Shown one piece after another: positions 33,771 to 47,196 of a DNA stretch of 64,000 bases (positions are counted from its first letter, which is position 1; each line of letters begins with the position of its first letter). The position numbers were made by a program, and so were the translations under genes. The notes below the pieces were generated by a model, which was not told where the DNA came from, did not search any database, and was given only the letters and a program-made list of their open reading frames with translations. This DNA comes from Takakia lepidozioides (Eukaryota > Streptophyta > Takakiopsida > Takakiales > Takakiaceae). The stretch covers positions 77,294,756 through 77,358,755 of the forward strand of contig CM060731.1 in assembly GCA_030704615.1 (NCBI GenBank), read 5' to 3'.

Positions 33771-34560
33771 TGTCTATTAAGAACACAACGGTGACTTAAG
33801 TGTACTAAATAATCATTTGCATGAACAACAAGAATCTACTAACTTACTAAATAATGGACATATAAATTAGGTGGGAACTATGTGCAGGTTAGGTTGCACT
33901 AAGAGTGTGTTGACAATGTCTGTCAAGAACATGCTCACAAGAATACACTTAGACCTGTATTAACTAATTAATTACAGGAACAACAAAAATCTACTAGCTT
34001 ATTATAGGATATATTTAGTTGGTCATTGTGCGTGGGTTAGGTTGCTAGGGGTGTTAACAATGTCTATCAAAACATTTAACACACTCAGGTATATTAAGTA
34101 ATCAAATACAAGAACAACAAGAATCTATTGATTTATATATTGGGCATATTTAGTGGGGTCATTGTGTGTAGGTGTGGTAGTAGAGTTTTTCTAAGTTACT
34201 TGACATGGGTGTTAATAATGTCAAAAACTCACTCACATGTTAATTAAATTTTACAGATGTTACATCAAGACAGCTTGTTATTGGTAATATTTGGTTGGTC
34301 ACTCTGTGCAAGTTTAGTAGCAAATTTTGTAAGTTTGCACAATGTTGACAATCTCTATGAAGAACACACGAGTCATAGTTTAGGTTGCAAGTATTTAGGC
34401 TTTAGGATCTAACCCTAAATATTAAGGATTAATGGTTCAGGGTTTAGTCCTAAGTGTTAATTAATTACATGAACAACAAGATAGTATCATATTATTAGGC
34501 ATTAGATGGTTATTTTGTAAAGGTCTTATAGCATTGGTAATCGTGTGTTGACAATAATTT
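33770..34560 (+). repeat. Tandem repeat, part 2
   Basis: Continuation of the 32540-33125 array with the same landmarks (TGACAATGTCTGTCAAGAAC, GAACAACAAGAATCTA), decaying toward the right. Confidence 0.7.
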
Positions 34561-35265
34561 TGTCTACCAAAGAGGTATAGACAGTTGTACATTAATTAGT
34601 TACAGAAAAAATAATATAACATCTTATTGAGCAAACTTAAAGCGATGTCAGATAATCAGTAATATGAGCAGCCTGACTAGTACCAAAATTTACAAAGTGC
34701 GTTCAATGATTCAATTTAAATTTTAAATTATCAAACTTATCAACATTAACACTTTTACACGAACTATCAAGATTCATGTTATAATTATAATTACATCTCG
34801 ATTGTAGGGACCCCTTTGACAATTAACTTGACTACACTTAATATGTCATCAACTTTATATAATTACACTTTCCTAAATTTGCTACAAAATGTCAAACATC
34901 AATCATTTTTGTAATTATTTTATTTTATTTATACTTAAATGGTCAAATATCCTTATTATAGATATCATTAATCTAATATATTTATCAATCCAATATAACT
35001 CAATATTTTCATACATCAAGTTGGTACGGATTTAGGCCAAAAGTTAGAATTGAGTTAAAGGTTGTGTGTTGTAATAAAATAAAATAATAAGAAGAAGAAA
35101 GAAAAAAATGTTGTTATTTATAGAGACTTTGGTTGGAATCATATCTCTAAGCTCAAGTACATATGCACTACTGCAAGCACCTTCCAAACTCAATTAGGCA
35201 AAAGCTTTTTGAGGTGAAGTTACGCCTGCTTCAGCAAGAGTCTTTCTCTCTTCGTCCCCCCACTA
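34561..35265. other. AT-rich spacer
   Basis: Strongly AT-rich, no gene recognised. It ends at a TATA-like site upstream of the small secreted protein candidate. Confidence 0.4.
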
Positions 35266-35273
35266 CTTATAAG
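35266..35273 (+). promoter_or_regulatory. TATA box candidate
   Basis: ACTTATAAGC about 95 bases before the ATG at 35361, after a pyrimidine-rich stretch. Spacing suits a plant TATA box with a leader of about 60 bases. Confidence 0.35.
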
Positions 35274-35360
35274 CACACGAGTGTAGTTACTAGTATTGAA
35301 TCTAAGTATTAGTTCTAATATATTAACTCATCTTCTTCTTGTGTGTATGTGTGTATACAA

Positions 35361-35567
35361 ATGACGAGTACGCAAGGTTTTTCTCCCATACCACAACTTG
35401 GGAAGGATATATTATTGTTCACTTTTGTTCTACCAATCATCATTATTGGATGTCTCTCCCAAGTATCAGCAATGGATTACATTGTGTACATGGATAATGT
35501 TATGAATTATCCATTGAATTTTACAGCTTGCACATATGATGGTCCTGGTCGTGAGCCCAGATCATTC
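35361..35567 (+). CDS. Possible small secreted protein, first exon
   Basis: The ATG at 35361 starts MTSTQGFSPIPQLGKDILLF, followed by a hydrophobic core FVLPIIIIGCLSQVSA that looks like a signal peptide with cleavage after SQVSA. The mature part reads MDYIVYMDNVMNYPLNFTAC and on to GPGREPRSF, where TTC/GTAAGA is a good donor. A later exon may lie at about 36660-36808, where a frame reads GSWYQERTISWKIDINGACY and ends ETCRQTWSNW before a TAG. The phase of that join was not resolved. Cys and Trp spacing recalls small secreted plant proteins such as the S1 group, but this is weak. Confidence 0.35.
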
Positions 35568-37859
35568 GTAAGAACTCTCTATCCGATTCCTGAATCTCAC
35601 CTGATAATTGTCTTGTTCATATTGGAAAGGTCTCTAACAAGTTGTACATGATTACTTTTAGGCCAATTCATAACTTGTTATCTTTGTAGAATAATGCACA
35701 TTCTTTGCTGTAACCCTTAAGTGCCCCTTTGGCCCGTTTTGGTCCTTTTGGTTTTTTGGTGTGGTTTTCTCATATTTCAATCAAATGATCCAAATTTTCG
35801 AGCTGCTAATACCATCCACTTGATGGATAGGAATCTAATGCGTGAGTTGTAGCATTTTTTTATTAGCATTACAGTTATCCAAATCAAAGGAAGGGAAGTC
35901 TGGTTTGTGGTGCGAGAATTTAGCATCCCCGACACGTGAGAAAACTCTCCTCCTACATGAGAAAATGTCTCCCACAATATTGACCCAATATGGGTTGACC
36001 AAGTGTCACTATCCCACCTTCTGCCCGGGAATGCATTTGTTTTTTGGATTGGATGCAAGATCCCCCCAAGGATGAACTTGGAGTAGATTCAATTAATTTA
36101 AAAATCATCTAAATGCCTAACAAATTGGCCGCAGATCCCTTTAGCAGGTAGGTATGCACCTAATGTGCGGTCAGAATTTTAAATTATGTTTTTTCTTTTC
36201 ACAAAACTAGAAGGATATTTCAGCTCATGGATGAGGTTTTTGAAAAACATAAAAAATGACTACCAGGCGCTTAAGGGTTAACCTTGGCGGTGGCTAGATT
36301 TGAGAAACTACCATATCTTCATGATGTACAGTTTCTGACTTTACATGGTCTATTATCATCATTTTATTATTGTTTCCAAAACATGTTTTCTAATTCATTT
36401 TGGATCACTATGTCTTTTTCCCCTCTCCTAGGAATAAGAATTAAAATATCAAGTGTGTGATACATTGTAAGCTAGATTTTGTAAACCCCGTAGTTTGTAG
36501 CTCTTGTACACGTGAAAATATATCTTCACTGCATTTTTCTAATGACAATTCAATTACGAGCATTGTAGATTGTTGCTGTAGGGGCGCCATCTACCCCAAT
36601 ATATCTTACTTGGCTGACGTCGACAATGTATACTTGTACGGTTGCCTATATCAATTCAGCAGGGCTCATTCACTCTCGCAGATGGCAAGTCGCTGGATCA
36701 TGGTACCAAGAACGAACAATTTCTTGGAAGATTGATATAAATGGTGCTTGTTATTATCATGGTGAGGACAAAGAAACTTGTCGACAAACTTGGTCTAATT
36801 GGTAGGTTGTGAACCATGTGATATCTAGATTCAGAAGTGAAAAATAGTGTGATAGACTAAATCTAGTTGGATGTTGTGAATTGTGAATCAACTTCAATGG
36901 AAATGGTCACAACAGATGGAAGGTGGTCAAAATGAAAAACAAATAGAGATGAATCAGAAGGTACGTGCATGAAGCACTCGAAATATTAGATACAATCTTC
37001 TACTACTGGGGATGGGGCCCAAGGTGCATGTAACGATGTCTAACTAGTGGTAGCATAAGATACGATGCTTGCACTTAGAGCAATTTTTACTAAGTAGGTG
37101 GTTGCATGAAAGTGATCTTGATGGATAGAGTGACGAGCAGTTTTTTGTGGAGGTAGAGGGTATAATACCCAACCATCTTATGTGTTATCCACTTTTCATC
37201 ATGGTTTTTACTTAGATAGCGGTGGGCCAAAATGGTGACTCCCTACTACTTAATGGATTGGGCCAGTATGCCATCTTTGTTTTCTTTTGGTGTTTATTTA
37301 ACAGCACACTTAGCTGATGTACATAATTAGTAATGAAGATGAGTTTGGGGCAATACAATAACAAGTGGAAACTACTGAGATTTTATGACATGATACTATC
37401 GCGTTAATATTTCAATTGTATTTTAGATGTAGGTTCTTCCAACTTCCTGGATCCCCTTTTATGATCATATTTGTAGTCACATTACCATTCTCTAATTCTC
37501 TTGTTTGCATTCATCCCCCTTCTAGATCATCCCTTTATGATGATATCCGGCCCTTTCTTGAGATCTTATCTGATTCCACAAATTATAAGCTTTTCTTGAA
37601 CATTGATCAAACTTTTCTAATAACTTAGCCGAGCGAATGCAATTGGTGATTAGACAAGGGGGACTAAAACATTACAAAATAGATGTGAGGAAATAATGAA
37701 TGGGGTAAGCCCTCTTTCTTTCTTAGGGCCATCTTAAGCAACTTCTTTGCATTTTAATATGTAACCTCAACCCTCTTCAGTCAGTGTACTCACCCCGTTA
37801 TACATGGTCTCCGCATCACTCGCCATAATCACGCAGCTTGATACATCCATAAACTTCTC
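35568..37859. other. Intergenic or intronic, no other gene recognised
   Basis: Apart from the candidate second exon near 36660-36808, nothing coding was supported. Sequence is AT-rich without clear tandem repeats. Confidence 0.4.
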
Positions 37860-40820
37860 ATGACCCGATCAAAAACCAGATGGTTCCTACTCATCAATGT
37901 TGGTACCTACCAAGGCCGACCCCCTGACCACACTGTCCCTCACTGGATCTTTTCGTGTATTTGTCCTCACACACCTTGTACCTGCCCCTCCCGGCTCTAC
38001 CCAGATATCCTACTTGTCCAAGGCTTACCTATCAATGCCCCCCTACCCGACCATTATCCTGTCACTATAGCCTTTCCACCATCCCTCATCCCCTTCAGAC
38101 CCATTCCACAAGTACAAGTCCCCCCCCGCTCAATCTAGAATCTTATCTCCACTCCCCCAATGTAACATATCCGCTTTTCTGACACACTTCCATCCCATAT
38201 CCACACATCTAACACTTCAATTATCAGACATACTCACAGAGGATAACCTGAGGCATTCCTCTGATGAAACCTGGCTGGCCTCCGAAAAAACACTCAGAAC
38301 TTTAATGGAAGAAATGACCAAAAGCGTCATCGCCACCTGCTCCGCCCCCAAAGAGATTCCACAAACTACACGCTCAAAACAAAATGGGGGCTACCTTATT
38401 CGTATACAAAAACGTGCCTGGAAGCAACATCTTAACACATATCACACAATTAGACGTGCCCTTGTTATCATACCCACTACTTCCCACATACACCCAGGAA
38501 ATAACTGGAAAAGTATCCTAAGCCTAAATACCTTAACAACATGCCAAGCACTCATGCCCCCACCTGATAACCCTCATAGTATTTCGGACTGGATCACTAC
38601 TCTCTCCAAAATTGGAAGAGATGCTAATAAAAAAGCTTATAATATCACCAAACAAAAAGCTGCCGACAGTCACAAAAAATTTGTTTCCTCCTTCAATCAA
38701 TTACTACATGACAATCCCAAAAAAACGCACAAAATCATCTTTAACCCGGCCCTAAACCCGCCCATTGACTGTATCAAACACCGACACGGCCACTTGCTCA
38801 CCAGCCCTACGGACATTAACCATGAAATATGGTCACAAACATCCTCTACATACACACCCACCGTTACGAACTGCCTACATCCCAATCTCCACAATGACAA
38901 TTGCATGTGCAAAGCTAGACACTACCCATGGCACGATATAGACGGCTTCTCCTTAGACAACAAAGGATCCCCAACAGACCGTATTCTCGACCTATTCACA
39001 CTCGACATTTACGAATCATGCCTTAAAAAAACTATCTAAGTCTAAAGCCCCAGGTCCTGATCTCATCCCAAACGCCATACTTCAAGCATTGGACCCCCAA
39101 CTCCACCATCTTATCTTCAAGTTCTTTCAGCTATGCTACAAACTACAACAAATTCCACACTCCTAGAAACATAGCCGCACCATCTTGCTCTTCAAAAAAG
39201 GTGACCCTACGGACCTAAGCAACTATAGACCTATTGCACTAGCCAACACTATATATAAGTTATTTACCAGTACGCTCATCACAATGCTCTCAAGTTATGG
39301 AGAACAACATCAAATTCTCAGCAACCCTCAAGAAGGTTTCCGCGCTACACGCAGTACCACACAACAAATAAAATATGTCATATCCGCCCTCGAAGACACT
39401 AAACTTACAAAACAAGACATATATCTTCTATACATTGACTTTAAAAATGTCTTTGGTTCCCTAGACCATGCTAGATTACTCGCTATCATGCTTGACCTCG
39501 GATACCCCGCCGATGCTGTCCAACTTATATGAAACATCTACACAAACAGTACAACAGAATACTTCGGTACATACTATGGCTCCACCCCACCCATCCTCAT
39601 TCTCCGGGGTACCATACAAGGAGATACCTTAAGCCCCCTATCTATTTATTATCTTCTTGGAACCCCTACTCAAATGGCTAGCCCGCAGTAAGCTTGGACA
39701 CCAATACAAGACCTCCCCCAGTGACATCTCAGCTGCAGCATATGCAGACGATCTCGCCATACTCGCACATAAACCACAACACTTAAACCGACAGGTCAGC
39801 AAATTATCCCGATTCAATCAATGGTCAGGCATGGAACTCAGCTTGCACAAGTGCGCTATTACAGCTGCAACACATCGCAGCCGGCTCTCTAAAGATACTA
39901 TTGCCCTGTACTGTAAACTCTATATACACTACCAAAACACGCCCTTCCCCTTTTTGGGACCCGATGAACCCTACACTTATCTAGGCATCCGATTAGTTCC
40001 CTCCCTCACCTGGCACATCCAAAAAGAATCTACCTCATCCAAACTCGCTAATAAAAGCCTATCCCTTCTCAAATCCCCCATTGTCATTCGGCCCAAGCTA
40101 TCAATCATTAAATCAGTACTGCAAACCCAAATCCAATACTCATTCCATGCCGCGCCCTTCTCCCTACCCGACATCAGAAAACTGGATAAAACCATTATTC
40201 AGCTCACTAAACATGTATGTGGCTTACCAACTAGTACCCCTAATGCCCTCACACAACTCCCAACTGACCATTACGGAGTAGGCTCTAGCCCACTTATTAT
40301 TTCATATGCTCGTACATTGGGTACACAACTCAAAGAAGCACTAAACGACCCAGGACGGCTTGGTATCATCTACCATGGTCTCCTTAAATTCCTTGCCCTC
40401 AGATACAATGGCCTATATTCGCTATCATTGCTACATCCACAAGCATGCCTCTACTCTCCCACTGCGCGCGCACTCCTAATCCTATGTCAAATGAAAATTA
40501 GCATACAGACCGACTTGCCACACTACCCTAACACCTTATCACCACTAGAACAGGCATGAATTACCAGCCCTTTCCTATCACAGTTCAACATCTCCCACCC
40601 AAAGCAAAAAATCCCTATCCTCACTTACTTCAAAGAGCGTTGCACACCACCCTTACCCAACTTACCACTGCCACAGGCCACCGACTTTTAAAACCAAGTG
40701 AATTCACCCTTAAATTCTCCCGAGTCACGCCCAAAACCAGCCGTTACTTACACCACCTCCGTACCCTCTTCTGTACAACATATAACACCAAATCCAACGG
40801 TCAGCTCAATTTTAACTAAT
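37860..40820 (+). pseudogene. LINE-type non-LTR retrotransposon, broken
   Basis: From left to right: the end of an APE-type endonuclease domain (about 37960-38090, PDHYPVTIAFPP at the SDHxPV position); a linker with EEMTKSVIATCSAPKEIPQ; then the reverse transcriptase with APGPDLIPNAIL, LLFKKGDPTDLSNYRPIALA, RATRSTTQQIKYVISALED, YLLYIDFKNVFGSLDHARLL and catalytic AAYADDLAILAHK (about 39735-39775). A thumb/C-terminal region reaches about 40550. Frame is broken by TAG at 39164, TGA at 39530, a frameshift near 39640 and a stop at 40557. The 5' end is missing, and no poly-A tail or target duplication was identified. Confidence 0.88.
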
Positions 40821-41469
40821 TCTGGACTTTTGACTTAAATCCGGACAAAACTTAATATAATTTTACCTTTAAATTAAATCAAATAATTACAATTTATGAA
40901 GCAATGAATCAAGATTTAGTTTTCAAGTGAATGTGCATGACTCCAAATTCCTTAAACGTCAACATCAAAGTCGAATGATATACAAATTTAGCCAATGCAA
41001 AGGATATATACTAATTACCACGAGTATCCATGAGACATCATTACCCAGTACAATTTGTCAATTAGTTTGTTATCCCCAATACAAATGCACTATATATAGT
41101 CCACAAACACCCTAGCCCTGAAACTAGAATATCTACACATAAGGTTGACATTCAGAAGACTGGGTGTGCGTCGCACGAAAATATGTTTTTGCAAATGCCT
41201 CCGCATAGATAGGTAGCTTGTAAAAATGAAGACTCGAACTTAGACAAAATACTTTATTTTGTAATAAAAAAATATGTCGGTCTCGAATCCAAATTGACTC
41301 CTGCAAAAGAATAACCACGAATATAAATTTATGAATACTAACATATGAATACAAGGCCCGAAGGCGAACTAAAAGGTATTCAAAATCAAAACGGTCCACG
41401 GAAATTAAAAAAAATCTTACTCACATGAGAAATCCGAATCAACATTAATAAAATGTGGAAAAATGTATG
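40821..41469. other. AT-rich spacer
   Basis: No gene recognised. Short frames here have no recognisable content. Confidence 0.4.
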
Positions 41470-43790
41470 GAACATATGGAACTTCTAAACATTTTTAATC
41501 GAAATAATTTCTCCAAACCAATGTATCAATGTACTCCAAAGCTATGTACATTTATTTTTTCAATGACTCGCTTCGGGATATGAGGTTGTGAGGTAGGGTT
41601 TAGGATAAGAAAAAAGTGTGAAAAGGGGGAAAACCTATAAGAACTTTCAATCAAATATCTCAACCTTGAATACATTGTACCCCAAAGTAAGAATGTGTTT
41701 TTTTAACGAGCTTCCAACATGGATATAAGGTTTTAGGTTTATAAAGTCTTAGAAAAATTATAAGTATGAATCACACAAAATATGTAGGAAAGTTTATGAC
41801 CTATAAAAACGTTCAATCAAGTAATATTTTAACTTGTATTATACCCAAAAGCTGGAAAAATGATTTGAATGTACTTCAAATATTTGAATGAGGTTTAGGG
41901 TATAAGGGGTTGGAGAAGTAAAAGTACTATCAAGTACAAAATAAAATTGGAAGAAATGTGTAGAACATATAAGAATTTCCAAGTAAATATCCTGAGGACT
42001 CTATCATACATATAAGCTAGAATAAAATGAATCAATGAGCTTCAAATGTGGAAACTACATTTTAGAGTATACTAGGGTTTAGAACAAGCAAAAGTGTGAA
42101 TGATACAAATAATGGGATACTGTTTAGGACTACTACAAAATTTCAATTCAATATTCCAACAACTCTTAGTAGTATGCAACCCCAAAGTTAGAAAAGAAAT
42201 TTTTGAGTAAGCTTCAAACATTACAAAGATATTTTTGGGGTACTGGGCTTAGGCTATTAAACTAAAGTATAGGTAAGAACAAATATGAAAGAATGGAACT
42301 TAGGATCTACTAAAATATCAATTAAAAATCCAGACCACTTTATCTTATTATAAAATGAATCAATGGGGGGAAAAGAATAATGAGCTTCAAACAATAAAAA
42401 AAGATAACATACTAGGATTTAGGGTAAGAAAATTTGGTACTATTCAATGACAAACAAATTTACAAGAGTAATTAAGGCATATAAAATATCTCAATTAAAT
42501 ATCGTAAAATTCTATAAACTTCCCCAAAGCTTAGTACTAGCCAAAAAAAAAAAATCTATTCAATGTAAACAAAGGGTTGAAAAGTGCTTATAAGGAAGTT
42601 CCATACAAAATTGCTACCAAGTAGTACTAAGCAATTGCTTTAATGAGCTAATTCAATCTTATACATGTTGGGATTAAAATTTGTTCCGACCACATCCCCT
42701 CTATTATATCCCAAAGCTGAAAAATTTAGAAATGGGAGAAAAAACAGAAACAAAAACAAAAACAAACATGGGACTTGGGCTTCAAACATGGATATGAGGT
42801 GGACAGAAATATCAATGAGAAACTAATATGGAAGCGACAGTTTGTGTACGAGGTCCTATAAAAACTTTCAATCAAATATCCCAACCTTGAATGCATTGTA
42901 TTCCAAAGTAGGAATTTGCTTTCTTAAGAAGCTTCAAACATGGATATAATGTTTTAGGGGAATAAAGTTTCTAAGAAATAAAAGTATGAATCACATAAAA
43001 GTATGCATGAATATTTAGGACCTATAATTTTTAAAACATTCAACAATCAAGTCAATATAATATTCTAACCATTGTAATTTGTATTATACCCAAAGCTCAA
43101 AAATTGATTTGAATGAACTTCTTGAATGAGGTTTTGCGGTATAGGGTTTCGGATAAACAAAAGTACTTCAAGTAAAAAAAAAACATATGGAAGAGTAAGA
43201 ATTTTCAAGTAAATATCTCGATGACTTTGTCATACATGTAAGCTGGAAAACGTAATTAATTGAGCTTCAAATGTAGCAACTACGTTTTAGGCTATAGGGG
43301 TTAAGTCTCCGACAAAAGGATGAATGACAGGGGTGATGGGAGAGTGTTTAGGACCTATACAAATTTTTAATTAAATATTCCAACCACTGTAGTATGCAAT
43401 CTCAAAGTTAGAAAAATAATTAATTTCGAGTGTCAAGCTTCAAACATTACAAAGATATTTTTGTGGTACTCGGCTTAGGCTAAGTTAAAGTATATTAGAT
43501 AATAAACAAATATTATGAAAGAATAACATTAAGGACCTATAAAAATGTCATTAAAAAATCCAAACCAATCCAAAAAATAAAAAATAAAAAATAAAAAATT
43601 TAGGAGGTTATATAAAAACTTGCAAGTATTACTAAGCAAAAGGTTTTTTTTTAAATCCCAACCACTCTAACAAAATTTATTCATACAAAATTTATTGAAA
43701 GTGATCCAAATTTTGCTAGAAGAATGAACAACATTACAATTGAGTAGAACAACTATTTTTTATCCATCATTCAAAGTCATTGAGGTTTAA
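41470..43790 (+). repeat. AT-rich satellite with higher-order repeat
   Basis: Monomers of about 160-180 bases each begin near GGACCTATAAAA(C/T)TTTCAAT, pass CCCAAAG(C/T), then GAGCTTCAAACAT, then TTTTAGG. Starts lie near 41630, 41801, 41969, 42129 and 42306, and again at 42850, 43020, 43191, 43352 and 43531. Equivalent monomers are about 1.22 kb apart and more alike than neighbours, so about seven monomers form a higher-order unit. Monomer length is close to one nucleosome repeat. Two higher-order copies fit in the window, both diverged. Confidence 0.8.
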
Positions 43791-43841
43791 AACATTACAA
43801 AGAAACAAGAAAGTTGGAGAGTTGTTTGCATTCATACCATT

Positions 43842-46800
43842 TTAGTTTTCATTATCTTGACGATTTGCTGATTCCAAATTTGCTCTAGCATTGTCCGCCT
43901 CTCGAGCAGTTATATTTTTTGTGCTTGCTTTTGTCGTATTTTTTCTCGGCGGCATTGTCCACAATATATTGTCAACATGAATCCATTGAGTGGGATCCAT
44001 TGGGTTGAACTCCCAACTTTTGGACCAACAATCTTTGTATCTATCTGCATCCGTAAGATTGCCCTCTTTCTTCGGTCTCCACCACTCCACAAGAAGCTTT
44101 TTGTAATTGCGATCTTCTCTATCTCGTACAACATCCAATATTGTCATTCCCATCCAAACAGGAAAAGTTTCCGTATTATTTGGGCGAACAAGGACAAAAA
44201 ATCCTTTCTCAATATCCTTGAATGGATTTAACGGTATTTTTGGACGGTCACATCTCGGCCCACAATACGGTTCCACAATATCTTCATTGACTGTCTATGA
44301 ACATCGTCTCTCATGTGGTGCTCGACCCATTTTGTTGCTGGCCAAAATCCTTCGATAAGTTCGTCATTTGGCTCCTCCAACGGAAGGTCAAGTTCTTCAA
44401 GAATATCCGCCCAATATTGATCATATTGTTTCATGATATTTCCATATTAATCATCCAAGAGCGTCATTTTTTTTCCAAAAATTCATATATTATTTAATAC
44501 CGGACTTGATGCAAGATTGTTTCTCCAATGCTTCATCACCATCTCCCCAAATAGGTCTCTTACGGAGCGGTTTCGGCTGTCCAACTAGAAGCATTGGAGA
44601 ACCATCGTCTTCGCTTTCCACATTTTGACATTGCTATTTTTTGGAAGCCAATCCGAATCTGTTGCAGATTTTTTGTATTACATTAGAGGCCAGCCATCCG
44701 AATCAACAAAAAACCGAAAAAAAATGCATTTCTGTAGCTCCAACCAAAGCCTCCTTCCCCTCCAAAATAAAGCTGTCGACAAAATCCTTGAAGTCTGGAA
44801 CTTCTTGAATTATTTGTGGAATGAACTGTAGGTCTTGAGATACCATGAAATTTTTTTCATGAGATCGGAAAGAACATAGGTGTTGTTCTCTTTCAATTTC
44901 TTCGAAATGTAACTAAAATAAGCATCAATGTCCTCATGCGTGTGGCCGACCATAAGGAAACCGAGTTGAATTTCTTCGAACACCTCTCTTGCAGTAAACA
45001 GTGATAAGAACGCCAACATCCACCTGTTCTTGTTGTCTTTGACACAATTGTCCATTTGTAGATACAATCTTTGTGGTAATGAAAGCGCTCATTTTTTATC
45101 CTTTTCAGAACAAGACTTTAAAACATCCAAACACCTGGATTTTCCTCTCATTATGACTTCAAAGAAATCAGTTTGCATTGGGTTGTTGAAAATGACCATT
45201 GATTCACAACATGTTGGTTTCTCCAATTGTCGCAAAGTTCTAGCCAAAGATCCTATAACGAAGTTGGGATCTGCTGGCCAAAAATCCATCCAATATTGAG
45301 CGTACGCGCCATCTCTGTGACCGTGAATAACGATACCCACCATAGACACTGGAAGCTGCCCCAAGCCTGAAATCATCTTGTTCGTTGTTTGCAAACGTGG
45401 AAGAGCAGTCTTTCGATGATCCATCTTATCATGAATGATGCATAAGAATTTTATTGGCATCATAACCGATTCATTCTTCCAGCTATGGTAGAGTCTCCGG
45501 CAAGACTCTTGATGCTTCAGATGTTTGTCAAGAGCTTTTTTATGACACATTTGGTCTGCACTTCTTTTCACAGACTTCTTAATGAGGTCCTTTAGCATCT
45601 CACACCCCGTACATTTTGCAAATGTTCATCCACTTTTTCTAACTGCGACGTTGGAGAAAATATTATTTCTAATTCGACTCACCGCTGAAGTAGAAATAGG
45701 CCCTAAGCCCAGAACCTGATTGGTCTGTCATGTGCGCCCAAGAATATATTAGAATGTTGACACTAATGTCGAGGTCTCCTATAGTAATCCCATCAGCCTG
45801 ATACAGGTAGTAGATAAATAAAGACTATTGATCGATCGATGTAAAAAAATTATTTGCTCAACCAAATCACATCTTATTCACATTATCTTAATAGAGAGGT
45901 CCAAAAGAAGAAGTAGATGAGAAAGAATATTCACCTCGTTGGACTTATCTCGAACTCGTTTCCAATTAATCTCTGGAAGTAGTACACGGAGTGTATCTCG
46001 GCGCCCCTCACCAATACATCTCGTTTTATGTGGCATGAAATCACTGTTCCCGTTAATGATAGACAATATATTCCCCTCAGCCTGAACAGTCTTTGGGCGG
46101 GGTCGCTTCATTCCACAATTTTCATGCAGAGAATAGATAACCCCTTCTTTACTGAGTCTTTTGTACTCCATATAAGTTGACCTGTCAATTCCATGAATTG
46201 TCCACCACGCCTTCTCGCAAATATCCACTCCCTCAATAGTAATGTATGCTCGACGAGTTGACCCCTCGAGTCTGTGTGGTCTCCGTGGAATGTCAAATCC
46301 CAGCTCTCGTCTATTGTCGAAGGTGGATCCCAAAAATGTGGTACGAAGAACAAACGTCTGCTTCCAATTAAAAAATTGATAACACCGAAGTTGACAACAT
46401 GGTTTGCTACTGACCTCTCTCATAGACTTTTCCGAGAGTAATTTTTTTGATTTCCTAGATTCATCCAAAGCAACACTTCTTTTGGATTGACGAAAATGTC
46501 TGTAAGAAGCCTTCCTTATACCACACTCACCATCCTCCGGTTCACTAGCCATCTCGGAGCTGTAGAAATTTTGTAGATCTTCAGAAAACAACTTTTATTT
46601 TGCAAGAATTTTGTTCTAATCAAAGGCCACTTGACAGTGGACATGAGAGATCCACATCCTCCTACTAGCACCTTGGTAATGAGAACACCAACATGGTCCT
46701 CCCCGAGTTTGTCACAAAGTACCACCTCATCCGGAATGCATGCGTGTTTTCTTCCCTCGTAGATGTCACCGTCTTCTTCCGTTAAGAGGATACACATACG

Positions 46801-47181
46801 ATTTCTCAAATTACTCCTTCCAAGAGGGCTCTGAGGATTTTCTCCATCCACGGATTCTTCTGATCCATCTTCATCTTCGGACGAGAAAGGACATTCTGGA
46901 CTAGAGGTAGGATAGTCCAAAGAGATATCACACAAATCCCACATGACAGGTGTCCCAAAAGCCTCAGTTAGTGTGTCTCCATCCATATGAGGATATGACA
47001 ATTGCATCGTCCCATAGCCATTCTCAAATGTAGTGATTATCACACTAATTGTTGATGAGGTCAATGAACGTCCATGACACTGACCTTCACCAGTCACATT
47101 TAGGCAGTTGCTAGTTGCAACTATAACCCTCGACGTTTTGTGACAGAGGAAGATTTTGAGACCAGATGATAATGAATCCAT
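43842..47181 (-). pseudogene. DUF7869-type transposon gene
   Basis: The ATG at 47181 starts MDSLSSGLKIFLCHKTSRVI, then an acidic stretch SSEDEDGSEESVDGENP. A shift near 46590 leads to a basic region (RHFRQSKRSVALDESRKSKK) that ends before an intron at about 45930 (NE/GTGAAT). Downstream comes a Cys pair (AKCTGCEML), the core CIIHDKMDHRKTALPRL, YLQMDNCVKDNKNRWMLAFL and GFLMVGHTHEDIDAYFSYI, then a tail with MKQYDQYWADILEELDLP and MDPTQWIHVDNILWTMPPR. Asp residues in KMDH and QMDN and the EDID motif could form an RNase H-like acidic triad, which is an inference. An in-frame TGA at 45089 and several frameshifts break it. Function of the family is not known to me. Confidence 0.75.
45756..45776. 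repeat. Diverged 24-bp palindrome in intron
   Basis: GTTGACACTAATGTCGAGGT resembles the CGTCGACAT...ATGTCGACG palindromes found upstream of this gene and at 62.9-63.4 kb. It lies in the probable intron. Confidence 0.5.
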
Positions 47182-47196
47182 TTCAAGAAAGGACAG

